From assembly GCF_036010325.1 (NCBI RefSeq), contig NZ_CP108549.1, forward strand, positions 7,936,001 through 8,000,000: a stretch of 64,000 bases of DNA. The letters are read 5' to 3'. The notes beneath the pieces were generated by a model. It made no database searches. It worked only from the letters and a program-made list of their open reading frames with translations, and was not told the DNA's origin. This stretch comes from Streptomyces sp. NBC_01210. GTDB taxonomy: Bacteria > Actinomycetota > Actinomycetes > Streptomycetales > Streptomycetaceae. Positions 26,715-36,502 of the stretch are shown one piece after another. A program made the translations under genes and the position numbers. The number at the start of each line of letters is the position of its first letter. The first letter of the stretch is position 1.

Positions 26715-27176
26715 GGTCAGCCGCGGCGCCTCGGCGCCCGCGTCCACCGGTCCTTGGACGCGGGCCGAGAGTTCACGCGCCCAGGCGGTCAGCCCGGTCA
26801 CATCGATGCCGTACGGGTCGCGAAAGCCGGCGATCCGGTCCGCGCCTCTGAGCAGCAGCCGTGCGCCGCCCGCCGTATTGCCGCGGGCGGCGTGCGTGAG
26901 CCCCACCGCCAGCTGCGCGAGCCCTCGCCACAGCTCACGCTCGGCCTCGGGACCGGACTTCCAGGCGTCCTCGAAGACCTCGTGCGCATGGAAGGGCATG
27001 CCCGCGTCGAGCAGCCGCTGTGCCTCGGTCAGCGTCTCACCGGGCGTACGCACCACACCCTCGGGCTGCCGTTCCACCCCCGGTGTTCCGTACGGGAGCG
27101 GGCGTCCCAGCCCGTCGCGAGGGCGTGCGTTGCGTGCGCGCCCCTCGATGTCGCGGTCCCTCCGTGCCTTGTCCAC
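26703..27176 (-). CDS. DUF309-domain protein
   Basis: A 157-residue protein of the DUF309 family, function unknown. The family core is FHAHEVFEDAWK followed by ERELWRGLAQLAVGLTHAARGN, a helical bundle with conserved His/Glu/Trp. The start is a GTG at 27176. It is convergent with and overlaps the lutC end by 12 bases, which could produce antisense interference. Confidence 0.88.
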   Translation of the reverse strand: MDKARRDRDIEGRARNARPRDGLGRPLPYGTPGVERQPEGVVRTPGETLTEAQRLLDAGMPFHAHEVFEDAWKSGPEAERELWRGLAQLAVGLTHAARGNTAGGARLLLRGADRIAGFRDPYGIDVTGLTAWARELSARVQGPVDAGAEAPRLTSAL

Positions 27177-27228
27177 ACCTCAATTGTCCACTGTGGTCCG
27201 ACAGGCGCCCGCCGTCAGCCGTCAGCGG

Positions 27229-28653
27229 TCAGCGGTCACCGTCGGTCTTCGCCGCAGGCCGTGAGTGCGGCAGGAGCAGGCAGCACGCGGCCGCCGCGGC
27301 CACCGTCGCCACCAGAGTGAAGATCCAGCCGTGGCGGAAGGCGTCCGCCGCCGCCGCACCGTGCGGTTTGCCGAGCACGGCGACCAGCCCCGCGACACCC
27401 ACCACACTGCCGGTCTGGCGCGCCATGGTCACCACGCCCGAGCCGGTGGCGAAGTTCGCCGGAGGAACCCTGGTGACCGCCGCGCCCACCAGCGTGGGCA
27501 GTGTGAAGCACACGCCGACGCCGGTCAGCACCATGCCGGGCAGCAGTCCCAGCACATAGTCGTGCTCCTTGACGCTCAGGGCCGCGATCCACCAGAGAAG
27601 GCCGATCGCGAACAGCCCGCTGCCGGTCGCGGCCACGACGGCCGCGCCGAAGCGCTGCACCAGCAGGCCCGCGTACTTTGACAGAAGCGGCACCATGACG
27701 GGGCCGGGGCTGATCGCCAGACCGGTCTGCAGCGCGGACCAGTGCCATACGTTCTGGCACCAGAGCGCCGCCGAGAGCAGCATTGCGCCGAAGGCCGCCG
27801 CGAACAGCAGATTCGCGAGCAGGGCAGGGCCCATGGCAGGCGTCCGCAGCAGCTGCAGCGGCAGGACCGGCACCGGGTGCTTCGCCGAGCGCCGGACGAA
27901 CAGCGCGAGCAGTACGATCCCCGCCAGCAGCACGATCGCCGGCGAACCCGAAGTCCAGCCCCAGTCCGGGGCCTTGACCAGCCCGAGTGCGACCGCGCCG
28001 ATTCCGGCGGTCAGAAGTGCCGCGCCGAGCAGATCGCTGCGGCCGCTCTCCGTACGACGTGCGGTGGGCGTTATCGCGCTCCGGCCGACGATGACGGTGG
28101 CGATACCGACCGGAACGTTGATCAGGAAGATCCAGCGCCAATCGGCCTGGGCGAGCGCGCCGCCGACCACCGGGCCGAGCGCGGCGGCCAGCCCGCCCAG
28201 CGCCGCCCAGTTGCGTACGGCGGAGCCGCGCTGTTCCGGCGGGGCGGCGGCCAGAAGGATGCCGAGCGAGGCCGGGATGAGCAGCGCCGCACCTGCCGAT
28301 TGCGCGACGCGAGCGGCCACGAGCAGCCAGACGCTCGGCGCGAGCGCGCACAGCACCGAGGCCACGGTGAAGACGGAGACACCGAGCAGATACGCGCGGC
28401 GCGGTCCGTTGCGGTCCGCGAAGCTGCCGGCGGGGACGAGCAGCGCGGCGAAGACCACGGCGTAGGCATTGAGCACCCAGGACACGGAGGACAGCGAGGC
28501 TTCGTGGAAGTGGCCGCTGATGTGGGGGAGCGCCACGTTCACGACGAAGAGGTCGAGGTTGGACATCGCCACGCCGGCGGCAACGACGGCGAAGACGAGA
28601 CGGAAGCGCGAACTCGCCGCCGTGTCCTCGACGGGTGGGGCCTGCTGGACCAT
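27229..28653 (-). CDS. MFS drug exporter, DHA2 (EmrB/QacA-like) family
   Basis: A 474-residue integral membrane transporter with about 14 membrane segments. DHA2 signatures are LDLFVVNVALPHI in the first helix, LLVPAGSFADRNGPRR in the loop 2-3 motif A, and the motif C region LGGLAAALGPVVGGALAQ. It probably exports a toxic small molecule by proton antiport. It is divergent from an HxlR regulator, with a clear palindrome between them, so it is very likely that regulator's target. Confidence 0.93.
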   Translation of the reverse strand: MVQQAPPVEDTAASSRFRLVFAVVAAGVAMSNLDLFVVNVALPHISGHFHEASLSSVSWVLNAYAVVFAALLVPAGSFADRNGPRRAYLLGVSVFTVASVLCALAPSVWLLVAARVAQSAGAALLIPASLGILLAAAPPEQRGSAVRNWAALGGLAAALGPVVGGALAQADWRWIFLINVPVGIATVIVGRSAITPTARRTESGRSDLLGAALLTAGIGAVALGLVKAPDWGWTSGSPAIVLLAGIVLLALFVRRSAKHPVPVLPLQLLRTPAMGPALLANLLFAAAFGAMLLSAALWCQNVWHWSALQTGLAISPGPVMVPLLSKYAGLLVQRFGAAVVAATGSGLFAIGLLWWIAALSVKEHDYVLGLLPGMVLTGVGVCFTLPTLVGAAVTRVPPANFATGSGVVTMARQTGSVVGVAGLVAVLGKPHGAAAADAFRHGWIFTLVATVAAAAACCLLLPHSRPAAKTDGDR

Positions 28654-28688
28654 GATTCGTCACTCATTTCCGGCCGACTCGCGCCATG

Positions 28689-28703
28689 GTTTGAATATCA
28701 AAC
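28689..28703. promoter_or_regulatory. Operator between the MFS and HxlR genes
   Basis: GTTTGAATATCAAAC is an inverted repeat (GTTTGA-ATA-TCAAAC) in an AT-rich island of the divergent intergenic region. Size and symmetry fit the site of a dimeric winged-helix (HxlR) regulator controlling both genes. Confidence 0.72.
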
Positions 28704-28760
28704 TGACTTCTCGGGACGCGATGCTAGAGGCAGTGAGTTGGATGTGGCAACCTAGGGAGC

Positions 28761-29276
28761 ATGAAGGCACGCACCAAGGAGGGCGGCACGCTTCCCGCCC
28801 CGGCCCTGGACTCGCGCGGCAGGCCGTGTTCGATCGCGGCGTCGCTGCAGGTCGTCGGTGAGAAATGGGCGCTGCTGGCCGTCAGGGAGATCAGCCTCGG
28901 CAATCACCGGTTCGCCGCGATCGCCCGTAACACCGGCGCTCCCCGCGATGTCCTCACCGTGCGGCTGCGCCACCTGGAGTCCGTCGGCATCCTCGTCCGG
29001 CGGCCGTACAGCGAGCATCCTCCGCGCTTCGAATACCACCTCACCGAGGCGGGCCGGGACCTGCTGGTCGTGCTGACCACGCTGCGCGCATGGGGTGACA
29101 GGTGGCTCGTCGACGAGCCACCGGCGGTCTTCGGTCACTCCTGCGGCGAGGAGCTGGAGATGGTCCACAGCTGCCGCCACTGCGGAGAAGAGGTCGTCCC
29201 TGAGGATTTGCGGCTGGATGTGCGTGCCCCCGGCTGGAACGTGCGTGGGCCGGTCGAGCCGACGGCCGCGGAGTAA
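28761..29276 (+). CDS. HxlR-family transcriptional regulator
   Basis: A 171-residue winged-helix regulator. The core is CSIAASLQVVGEKWALLAVREI, LRHLESVGILVRRPYSEHPP (wing) and FEYHLTEAGRDLL. Cys23 precedes the first helix as in redox- or electrophile-sensing HxlR members. The C-terminal extension HSCRHCGEEVVPEDL contains CxxC and may be a small zinc or redox site. It is divergent from the MFS exporter and is its presumed repressor. Confidence 0.93.
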   Translation: MKARTKEGGTLPAPALDSRGRPCSIAASLQVVGEKWALLAVREISLGNHRFAAIARNTGAPRDVLTVRLRHLESVGILVRRPYSEHPPRFEYHLTEAGRDLLVVLTTLRAWGDRWLVDEPPAVFGHSCGEELEMVHSCRHCGEEVVPEDLRLDVRAPGWNVRGPVEPTAAE

Positions 29277-29374
29277 CCCGCCGAACCCGGATCACTTGAG
29301 GCACGGTGTGATGCCCTCGCCGTCGGGGCCACCGCGGGGCATATGACCGCAGGCCGGACGTCCAACCGCCCCGC

Positions 29375-29407
29375 GAAGTGGGGTAATGTTCTCTTGCGCG
29401 CTCGGCC
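29375..29407 (+). promoter_or_regulatory. Promoter block of the second tRNA-Pro gene
   Basis: A 33-base block with TAATGT as likely -10, differing at four positions from the block before the first tRNA-Pro gene. Sequence upstream and downstream of the block is not similar, so conservation is specific. Confidence 0.6.
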
Positions 29408-29430
29408 GGAAATCCGGAAGAAGCGCGCAC

Positions 29431-29504
<74 letters not shown>

Positions 29505-29519
29505 CTTTTCGAAGTCGCA

Positions 29520-29566
29520 GATCAGAGGCCGTATCGAAGAGATTCGATACGGCCTCTGATCGTTTT
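29520..29566 (+). terminator. Rho-independent terminator of the second tRNA-Pro gene
   Basis: A perfect 19-bp stem (left arm 29520-29538, right arm 29543-29561) with a GAGA tetraloop, followed by GTTTT. This is one of the strongest terminators in the window. Confidence 0.95.
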
Positions 29567-29835
29567 ACGGACCAGCTGCGGGCAGTGTTCCCGCCCGCTC
29601 GGTGGCGAAGACGACCCGGTGCCCGGCGTCGTACTCGTACTCGCGCTCGCGCCCTGACGCAACGGCACCAACAATGCGTGATCCGCATCACAGCCAGCCG
29701 CTGCCCGTGATGTTTCGTCAGCGCGGTGCGCTGGGTATCTCAGGCCGCCCATGTGACGGGTGCGCCGCAGGTGAACATTCTGGAGAGGTGGGGCACTTGA
29801 GCCCGCGTACGTCGCATGCGTACAGACCATTGAGC

Positions 29836-32510
29836 ATGAAGCGCCGAGCCTGGCTGACCGTCGGCGCCGTCGTCCTGGGCGGGGCGGGGGTGGTCACCAT
29901 CGCCACGGCCAACCCGTCCGACTGCCCAAGAAGCCGCATCAGCAGGAGCGGGCGGCTGAACTCCGTACGCTCGGGCTGGACAAGGGTGGAGCCAGCGAGC
30001 GGGAGCTGCCGGCCACCAGCACCGAGCCGTTCTCCCTCGTCGGTATCGGCTGGGACAGTGCCACGGCCGCGGTCGAAGGCACGGCACGGGTACGTACGCG
30101 CAATGCCGAGACCGGCAAGTGGTCCGGCTGGCAGGCGCTCGAACTGGACGCACACCGGCCGGACGGGGCCGAGGGCACGGCACACGGAGCGTCCGAGCCG
30201 CTGTGGGTCGGACCGTCCACCGCGGTGCAGGTACGCGTCGACTCGGGCAAGGCGCTGCCCAAGAACCTCAAGCTGCACATGGTCGACCCCGGTGTGAGCA
30301 GGACCGAGGCCAAGAGCCCGGCCGCCACGGTCATGGACAACGCCGCGTTCGCGGTGGACGAGACCCCGTCCGCCTCCCCGAGCGATCCGGTCAGCCCGAG
30401 CGATCCGGCGTCGCCGACCGACACCGCGACTCCCCTGGACTCGGCCACACCGACGAGCTCTCCGACCGACACGGCCGGCCCGACTGTGACGCCGACCGCG
30501 ACGCCGAGCCCGACTCCCACCAAGCCGACCGCTCCACCGTCGACGGTGAAGCAGCCGCCGATCATCGGCCGCGCCCAGTGGGGCGCCGACGAGTCGATGG
30601 TCGACGACCCCGCCGAGTACATAGACAGGGTGCAGGCGGTCTTCATCCACCACACCGTCGGTTCGAACAGCTACAGCTGCGCCGAGTCGGCCGCCCTGGT
30701 CCGCGGCATCATGACGTACCACGTCAAGACCGAGGGCTGGAACGACCTCGGCTACAACTTCCTGGTCGACAAGTGCGGCCAGATCTTCGAGGGCCGGGCC
30801 GGCGGCGTCGACCTGCCGGTCAAGGGCGCGCACACGTACGGATTCAACAGTTACTCCACCGGCATCGCTCTGCTCGGTGACTTCGAGGGCGATGCCGCCA
30901 CCGGAAAGCCTGCCGGAAAGCCGACCACGGCCGCTCTGCAGTCGGCCGCCCGTGTCGCCGCCTGGAAGCTCGGCCAGTACGGAGGCAGCCCGAAGGGCAC
31001 GGTCACGCTCACGGCCCAGGGCAACACCGGCAAATGGACCGAGGGCCAGCAGGCCACGATGAATGTGATCTCCGGCCACCGTGACGCCTTCGCGACCGCG
31101 TGCCCGGGCAAGAACCTGTACGCCAAGCTCTCATCGATCCGTGACTTCGCCGCGAGCGCGGGGCGCAACTCAGCGATCCCCACCTCCGACTTCGACCGGA
31201 ACGGCATCACGGACCTGGCCGTCGGCCTGCCGAAGACCGCGGCCACCGGTGGCACGGTGAGTGTCCTGCCCGGCGACACGAGCGGGCCGGTGGCCACGGC
31301 CCGGCGCACCCTCACCCAGGCCTCACCCGGCGTCCCCGGAGAGAACGAGACCAGCGACAACTTCGGTTCCTCGGCAGCGCACGGCGACGTCAACGGTGAC
31401 GGCTACGCCGACCTCGCCGTCGGCGCGCTCGGTGAGGACGACGACTCCGGCCACGGAGACACCGGCTCGGTCACGGTCGTGTACGGCCCCGGGCTCGACA
31501 CCGGCAAGCAGTACATGACCTCTCCCGCGTACCGGCTGGTCAGCGAGAAGCTCGGCTCCGCCGTCACCGTGGGCGACTTCAACGCGGACGGCAAGGCCGA
31601 TATTCTGACCGTCGCTCCGGGCAAGCCGGGCCGCTGGTGGGTGTTCGAGGACAAGTCCGAGTACGCCACGAAGGCCGGCTTCCTCGGCACCTCCGCGTAC
31701 ACCGCGGCGACGAGCCTCTCCTCCGCCGTGACCGGTGACTTCAACAAGGACGGCTACGCCGATGTGGCGATCAGTTTCCGCGACCCGGGCGGTATCGCAC
31801 GCCTGCTGTGGCTGAAGGGTTCCTCCACCGGTCTGCAGCGGGTCGGCATCCTGGACGCCAAGGGCGGCCGCTCCCTCGCCGCCGGTGACCTCAACGGTGA
31901 CGGCTATGCAGACCTCGCCGTCGGTCAGCCCGTCGCCGCCGAGTCCGGTCACACCGCCAAGGGCGGCGCCGTCACCGCGGTGTTCGGCTCGGCGACCGGG
32001 CTGACCTCGACCGGCAGGCTGACATTCAGTCAGGACACCACCGGCGTCCCCGACACCGGCGAGACCGGCGACGACATGGGCGCGTCCATCTCCATCGGCG
32101 ACGTCAACCTCGACGGATACGGCGACATGCTCACCGGACTTCCGGGCGAGGACATCACCCGCAACGGCGTCGCCCGGAGCAACGCGGGCCAGGTGATCCT
32201 GCTCCGCGGTTCGGCCACGGGACCGACGGCCACGGGGTCGGTCGCCTACCACCAGGACACCGCGGGTGTGCCGGGTGACACCGAGCCCAACGACCGTCTC
32301 GGTTCGTCCGTTTCACTGACCGATCTGTCCGGCTACACGCGGGCGGATCTGGCCATCGGTGCTGACGGCGAGGACGCGAACAACGGCGCGGTCCTCCAGA
32401 TCGACAACAGCGGCACGTCCGGAGTGATCCCCTCGTCGGGCGTGTACCACGGCGTCACGGCTCTCGGCGCGCCGGCAGGCGCACGCATCGGCCTGGTGCT
32501 GACCCCCTAG
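29836..32510 (+). pseudogene. Secreted PGRP-type amidase with FG-GAP repeats, frameshifted near the N-terminus
   Basis: An N-acetylmuramoyl-L-alanine amidase expected to act on cell-wall peptides. The signal peptide MKRRAWLTVGAVVLGGAGVV starts at 29836, but the frame breaks at GACTGCCCAAG near 29921. From there the next frame (KKPHQQERAAELRTLGLDKG onward) is open to 32510. A Thr/Pro/Asp-rich linker leads to the amidase_2/PGRP domain with zinc ligands in FIHHTVG and SGHRDAFATACPGK. At least six Ca-binding FG-GAP repeats (such as GDVNGDGYADLAVG) then probably form a beta-propeller. One missing base explains the break, so it is either a very recent mutation or a sequence error. Confidence 0.82.
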
Positions 32511-32531
32511 CCCGACGGCCGCTGACGGAAT

Positions 32532-32567
32532 GCGGCCGGGGTCCCACAAAGAAGGGGCCCCGGCCGC
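32532..32567. terminator. Bidirectional terminator between convergent genes
   Basis: GCGGCCGGGGTCC (32532) pairs with GGCCCCGGCCGC (32556) with one bulge, between the amidase gene and the sigma-factor partner gene. Confidence 0.85.
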
Positions 32568-32599
32568 GCACCAGCGCGCAATGCACCTTCGTCGGTTTG

Positions 32600-33358
32600 T
32601 CAGTTCGCCTGGCTCCCAGACGGGTTCTGTCCGGGAGCGCTTCCGTTCTCCCGTCCGTTCTGCTGCCCGGCGGGCACGGGCGGATCCTTCTTGTCGTCCT
32701 TGGACGGACCTGTGTTGGGCGGCTGGTTGAGAGGCTGCTCGCTCAACAGCCGTGCGCAGTACGCGGCAACGGAGTCGGGACCGCCGGCGGCGTCTTCGAG
32801 ATGCTGTCGCGCAGTACTGTCCAGCGACCGGCCCCGCCCCTGCTTCGACTCGTACACACGGCACTGCGCCAGTTGATTCCGGGCCTTGGGCGGAGGCTCG
32901 CCGGAAGTACGCGCGGTTGGTCCGGCCGCCGATGGCACGGGGGCGGAGGGGCGCGCAGGGCCGGGGGTCTCCATGTCCTGAGCCGAGGAAGCGCTGGGCG
33001 ACGGTTCGGGCTTCTCGGGCGTATCGCCGAACGGTGTCGGGATCGCGCCGGCCGCCATCGCCACGCCTCCGAGCGTCAGCCCGGCCACGAGAGTGCCCAG
33101 TACCACCTTGATCCAGCGGGTCCGGACCCGCGGCTCCACGGGCCGCCAGTCATCCATACGCCGGGTGCGCGCTGTCGGCGCACCCTCCTCGCGCGTCGCC
33201 CGGAAGGCTGCGACGGCGCGCTCCTCCGCTTCCGGTGCGGCGGGCGCCGGGCGGGCGGCGGCAGCGAGCAGCTCATCGAGCGTCGGCGTCCGTGCCGGCG
33301 TCGGCGTCCGCGGCTCGTCCCCGGAGTCCATGGCACCTCTGGATCGGTTCTCGGTCAT
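32600..33358 (-). CDS. Single-pass membrane protein encoded with the ECF sigma factor
   Basis: A 252-residue protein of N-in topology: a 80-residue Pro/Ala-rich cytoplasmic part (DELLAAAARPAPAAPEAEER), one transmembrane helix (about 84-104, VVLGTLVAGLTLGGVAMAAG), and a Pro/Ser-rich exterior with CRVYESKQGRGRSLDSTARQHLEDAAGG. Its ATG overlaps the stop of the sigma-factor gene, so it may act as its anti-sigma or signal-sensing partner. No ZAS (HxxxCxxC) motif is present, so this is inference from arrangement. Confidence 0.8.
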   Translation of the reverse strand: MTENRSRGAMDSGDEPRTPTPARTPTLDELLAAAARPAPAAPEAEERAVAAFRATREEGAPTARTRRMDDWRPVEPRVRTRWIKVVLGTLVAGLTLGGVAMAAGAIPTPFGDTPEKPEPSPSASSAQDMETPGPARPSAPVPSAAGPTARTSGEPPPKARNQLAQCRVYESKQGRGRSLDSTARQHLEDAAGGPDSVAAYCARLLSEQPLNQPPNTGPSKDDKKDPPVPAGQQNGRENGSAPGQNPSGSQAN

Positions 33359-34065
33359 GTCGCTTCTCCCAGCGCACGGGAGTCCGAATCTGTCACACGG
33401 CTTCGCTCGAGCGTCGCCAGGTGCTTCTCCAACCGTCTCAGCCCGCGGTGCGTGGCGGACCGTACCGCCCCGGGCCGCTTGCCCAGCACCCGCGCGGCCG
33501 CCGCCCCGTCAAGTCCGATGACCGTCTGGAGGAGCACCGCTTCCGCCTGTTGTCGGGGCAGGGTCGCGATCAGCGCGAGGGCACGCTCCGTCGAGATGGC
33601 TTCGAAGGCCTCTCCGGCTGTGTCCTGCCCGGCAGGCAGCTCTCCCAGCTCCTGTTCGAGGAGCGTGCCGCGCGGTCGGCTCTTCAGCCGACGCAGATGG
33701 TCGATGGCCCGGTTGCGCGCGATGCGCGCCGTCCACGCACGGAAGCCCGCGCCGTCCCCTCGGAACCGCCCCAGGTCACGCGCGATCTCGAGCCACGCCT
33801 CGGACGCAACGTCCTCGGCATCGTCCCCGACCAGGCCACGCAGATAGCCCAGCAGAGGAGGGTGTACGCGTCTGTAGGCAGCGGCGAAGGCCCCTTCGTC
33901 CCCTTCCTGTGCCCGCGCGACTTCCTCACCGAGCTCCGCGTCGTACGTCTCCGCACGGCGGCCGCCCCCCCACCTTGCCCACTCGGTCCTCTTTGTCGCG
34001 CCGGCACGGCACACCTTGTCGATGTCCCCTACAGACAACAGCGCCAGGGCTCGTGGGAATGTCAC
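33355..34065 (-). CDS. ECF-type RNA polymerase sigma factor
   Basis: A 236-residue sigma-70 family factor. Region 2 spans LGYLRGLVGDDAEDVASEAWLEIARDLGRF and AWTARIARNRAIDHLRR, and region 4 spans LPRQQAEAVLLQTVIGLDGAAAARVLGKRPGAVRSATHRGLRRL. A 40-residue N-terminal extension precedes region 2, so a start further in is possible. It overlaps the downstream membrane protein gene by four bases. The regulon cannot be read from this window. Confidence 0.9.
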   Translation of the reverse strand: MTFPRALALLSVGDIDKVCRAGATKRTEWARWGGGRRAETYDAELGEEVARAQEGDEGAFAAAYRRVHPPLLGYLRGLVGDDAEDVASEAWLEIARDLGRFRGDGAGFRAWTARIARNRAIDHLRRLKSRPRGTLLEQELGELPAGQDTAGEAFEAISTERALALIATLPRQQAEAVLLQTVIGLDGAAAARVLGKRPGAVRSATHRGLRRLEKHLATLERSRVTDSDSRALGEAT

Positions 34066-34137
34066 AGGTGTTCGAAGGGTTTTGCCGCGGAACAGGTGGG
34101 GCCACCGGCCGGCGGCCGCGGGCAGCGGATCGGCCGC

Positions 34138-34957
34138 TCAGGCCGTGATGGTTTCGGTCCCGCTGTCCTGCTGCGTGAGGTAGTCCTCCGAGATCTCCTT
34201 GGGCCCGAAAGGCCACACCTTCTCGTAGCGCGCCCACACCAGGAAGGCGGCGCAGCCCAGGGCGAGCCAGGCCAGTGACCATTCGATGGGGTGGCGGCCG
34301 GGCGAGTTCTTGTCGGCGTATCCGTAGATGACCAGCCAGCCGGCGAGGGCGACGATGCTCGGCAGCGGGTAGAGCCACATCCTGTACGGGCGGCTCAGGG
34401 CCGGCTGACGTTTGCGCAGTACGGTCAGGGCGACGACCTGGGCCAGGGCCTGGACGATCACCATGACGGTGGTCAGCAGCTGGATGAGTGTGGCGAGGTC
34501 GGTGTGGCGGCCGATGAGGAAGCCGATGGCCGTGATGACGCCCATGGTGGCCAGACCCAGCATCGGGAAGCGGTGCTTGGGGTGGAGCTTGGCGTACGGG
34601 CGGAAGAAGACCCGGTCGCGTGCGGCGTCGTAGGGCACTCGCGATCCGCCGAGGAGGCCGGCGAAGACGGAGGCGAAGGCAGTGATGAGGATGAGGACGG
34701 TGACCGTGTCGGCGGCTCCCTTGCCCCAGGTCTCCTCCAGGACGGCGGAGGCGACGGAGGTGGAGGCGATGTCGCCGGGGTCGGTCATCCGGTGCCAGTC
34801 GATGACGCCGAGAGTACCGATCTGCAGCAGCAGATAGATCGCCATGATGCCGAGGATCGAGAAGATGATGGAACGCGGCAGTGTGCGGCCGGTGTCCTTG
34901 ATCTCGGCGCCCATGTAGGCGGTGGTGTTGTAGCCGAGGTAGTCGTAGTCAGCGACT
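34138..34957 (-). pseudogene. APC-family amino-acid permease, 5' half missing
   Basis: Codes for the C-terminal part of an amino acid/polyamine transporter: DYLGYNTTAYMGAEIKDTGRTLP, then about six membrane helices and a soluble tail. Normal members have about 500 residues and 12 helices; the first half is gone. Similarity stops abruptly at about 34957, where plus-strand ROK-regulator sequence begins. A start at MGAEIKD (34914) would give a 258-residue fragment with no transport path, so I call it a relic. Confidence 0.85.
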
Positions 34958-34962
34958 GCGCG

Positions 34963-36083
34963 GCGCCAACGAGAGGCTGCTGCTCGACCGGCTGAGAGCG
35001 GCCGGGTCCGCGTCCCGGGCTCAGCTCGCGCGCGAGACCGGCCTGTCGAAACCCACCGTCTCCAGCGCTCTCGCTGCGCTGGAAAAGGCAGGCCTGGTAC
35101 GGGAGGTGGGGACCCACACCCCCGAACGCGGCCGCGTCGCCGTCCTCTACGCCCCCGACCCGGCCGCCGGATACGCCCTGGGCATCGATATCGGCCGCGA
35201 CTGGCTGCGGGTGGCCCTCGCCGATCTGGACGGTTCGGTCGTTGCCCGCGCCGACGTGCGCAACCGCGCCCGCACTTCGGCCACCATGGCCGACCTCGTC
35301 GTCGGCACCGCCCACCGGGTCGTCGCCGACAGCGGCGTCGACCTCGACCGGGTGATCCAGGCCGTGGTCGCGACCCCGGGTGTGTACGACAGTCAGCACC
35401 ACCGCGTGCGCTATGCGGTCAACCTGCCGGGCTGGGGCCGCGCGGGGCTCTTCGACCGTATGCGTGAGCAACTCGGCCTGCCGCTGGCCGTCCACAACGA
35501 CGCCAACCTCGCCGCCCTGGGCGAGTACGCGTTCGGCGCGGGCGCCGGCAGCAGACTCTTCGTCTACGTGATGATCGGCACCGGCCTGGGCATGGGCGTG
35601 GTCCACGAGGGCCGGCTGTTCACCGGCGCGCACGGCGCCGCCGGCGAGATCGGCTTCCTGCCCTGGCCCGGACGGCACAAGCCGGATGTCCTGGAGGACG
35701 CAGTCTCGGGCGAGGCCGTCGTCGCGGCGGCCCGTGCGCTCGGCATGACCGGACCGCTCACCGCCAAGGACGTCTTCGACGCCGCACGTCGCGACGATCC
35801 CGCCGCGACCACAGCGGTCCGCCAGGAGGGCGAACGCCTGGCCCACACCGTCGCCGCCGTGGCCGCCGTCCTCGACCCCGACCTGGTCGTACTCGGCGGC
35901 GGCGTCGGCCACAGCGCCGACCTGCTGCTGCGTACTGTCCGCGACACCCTCAAGTCCCTTACGCCGCTGCGCCCCAAGGTCGCCCCGAGCGCCCTCGGTG
36001 AGGACGCGATCCTGCTGGGCGCGGTCGCGACGGCGTTGGACACGGCACGGGACGTGGTGTTCGAACGGCGTGCGCCCGGGTGA
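34963..36083 (+). pseudogene. ROK-family transcriptional regulator lacking its 5' end
   Basis: From 34963 the plus strand reads GANERLLLDRLRAAGSASRA and ARETGLSKPTVSSALAALEK, the winged helix-turn-helix of ROK repressors. The ROK sugar-kinase-like domain follows, with HNDANLAALGEY and GTGLGMGVVHEG. The zinc-site cysteines of the classic ROK motif are absent, as in many Streptomyces members. There is no ATG, GTG or TTG before the DNA-binding domain. The first internal start, GTG at 35106, would give a 325-residue protein without the DNA-binding domain. It is joined directly to the truncated permease, so both lost their 5' ends in one event. Confidence 0.8.
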
Positions 36084-36102
36084 GGCGCCCGGGGGCGGTT
36101 CT

Positions 36103-36389
36103 TTACGCCCGCTCCGCCGCTGTCTTCAGATGCCGGAGCCAGGCTTCGAGTGACTCGTCCAGGAGCCGGTGCATTTCGATTCGATGTCCAGGCCGCCGGT
36201 CAGCCATCGGAAGGTGGCACCGGGCGCGAGCGGGCCGTTGAGGTGCGCCGTCTCGATGCCGGGATTCCAGCCGGGCCAGGCGTCGATGTCCCTGTGGATG
36301 CGCCAGATCGGCGCGGCGGGCGCGTCGACGGTGATGCGGCGGCGGACCACGACCGGTGCGTCCGCGTCGATGGTGTGGGGAAAGGTCAT
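36103..36389 (-). pseudogene. SRPBCC (polyketide cyclase/START-like) protein with internal deletion
   Basis: MTFPHTIDADAPVVVRRRIT, RIHRDIDAWPGWNPGIETAH and TFRWLTGGLDIES form the first 70 or so residues of an SRPBCC protein. The sequence then jumps, in a different frame, to the C-terminal helix LLDESLEAWLRHLKTAAERA, stop at 36103. About 50 central residues, including the middle of the ligand cavity, are missing. Divergent from a TetR regulator that probably controlled it. Confidence 0.82.
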
Positions 36390-36445
36390 CAGAGCCCCGG
36401 AAAACGATGGTCGGGAACCCGAAATGGTGATGCATTGTTGCGTTA

Positions 36446-36460
36446 GTTATGAACCATAAC
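36446..36460. promoter_or_regulatory. Palindromic operator between SRPBCC relic and TetR gene
   Basis: GTTATG-AAC-CATAAC is a perfect inverted repeat with a 3-bp spacer in an AT-rich divergent intergenic region. It fits a TetR-family operator with autoregulation. Confidence 0.72.
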
Positions 36461-36502
36461 AGAAGCTAGGATGGTTTGCATCATCGATGGAGGGACGTGG
36501 CT

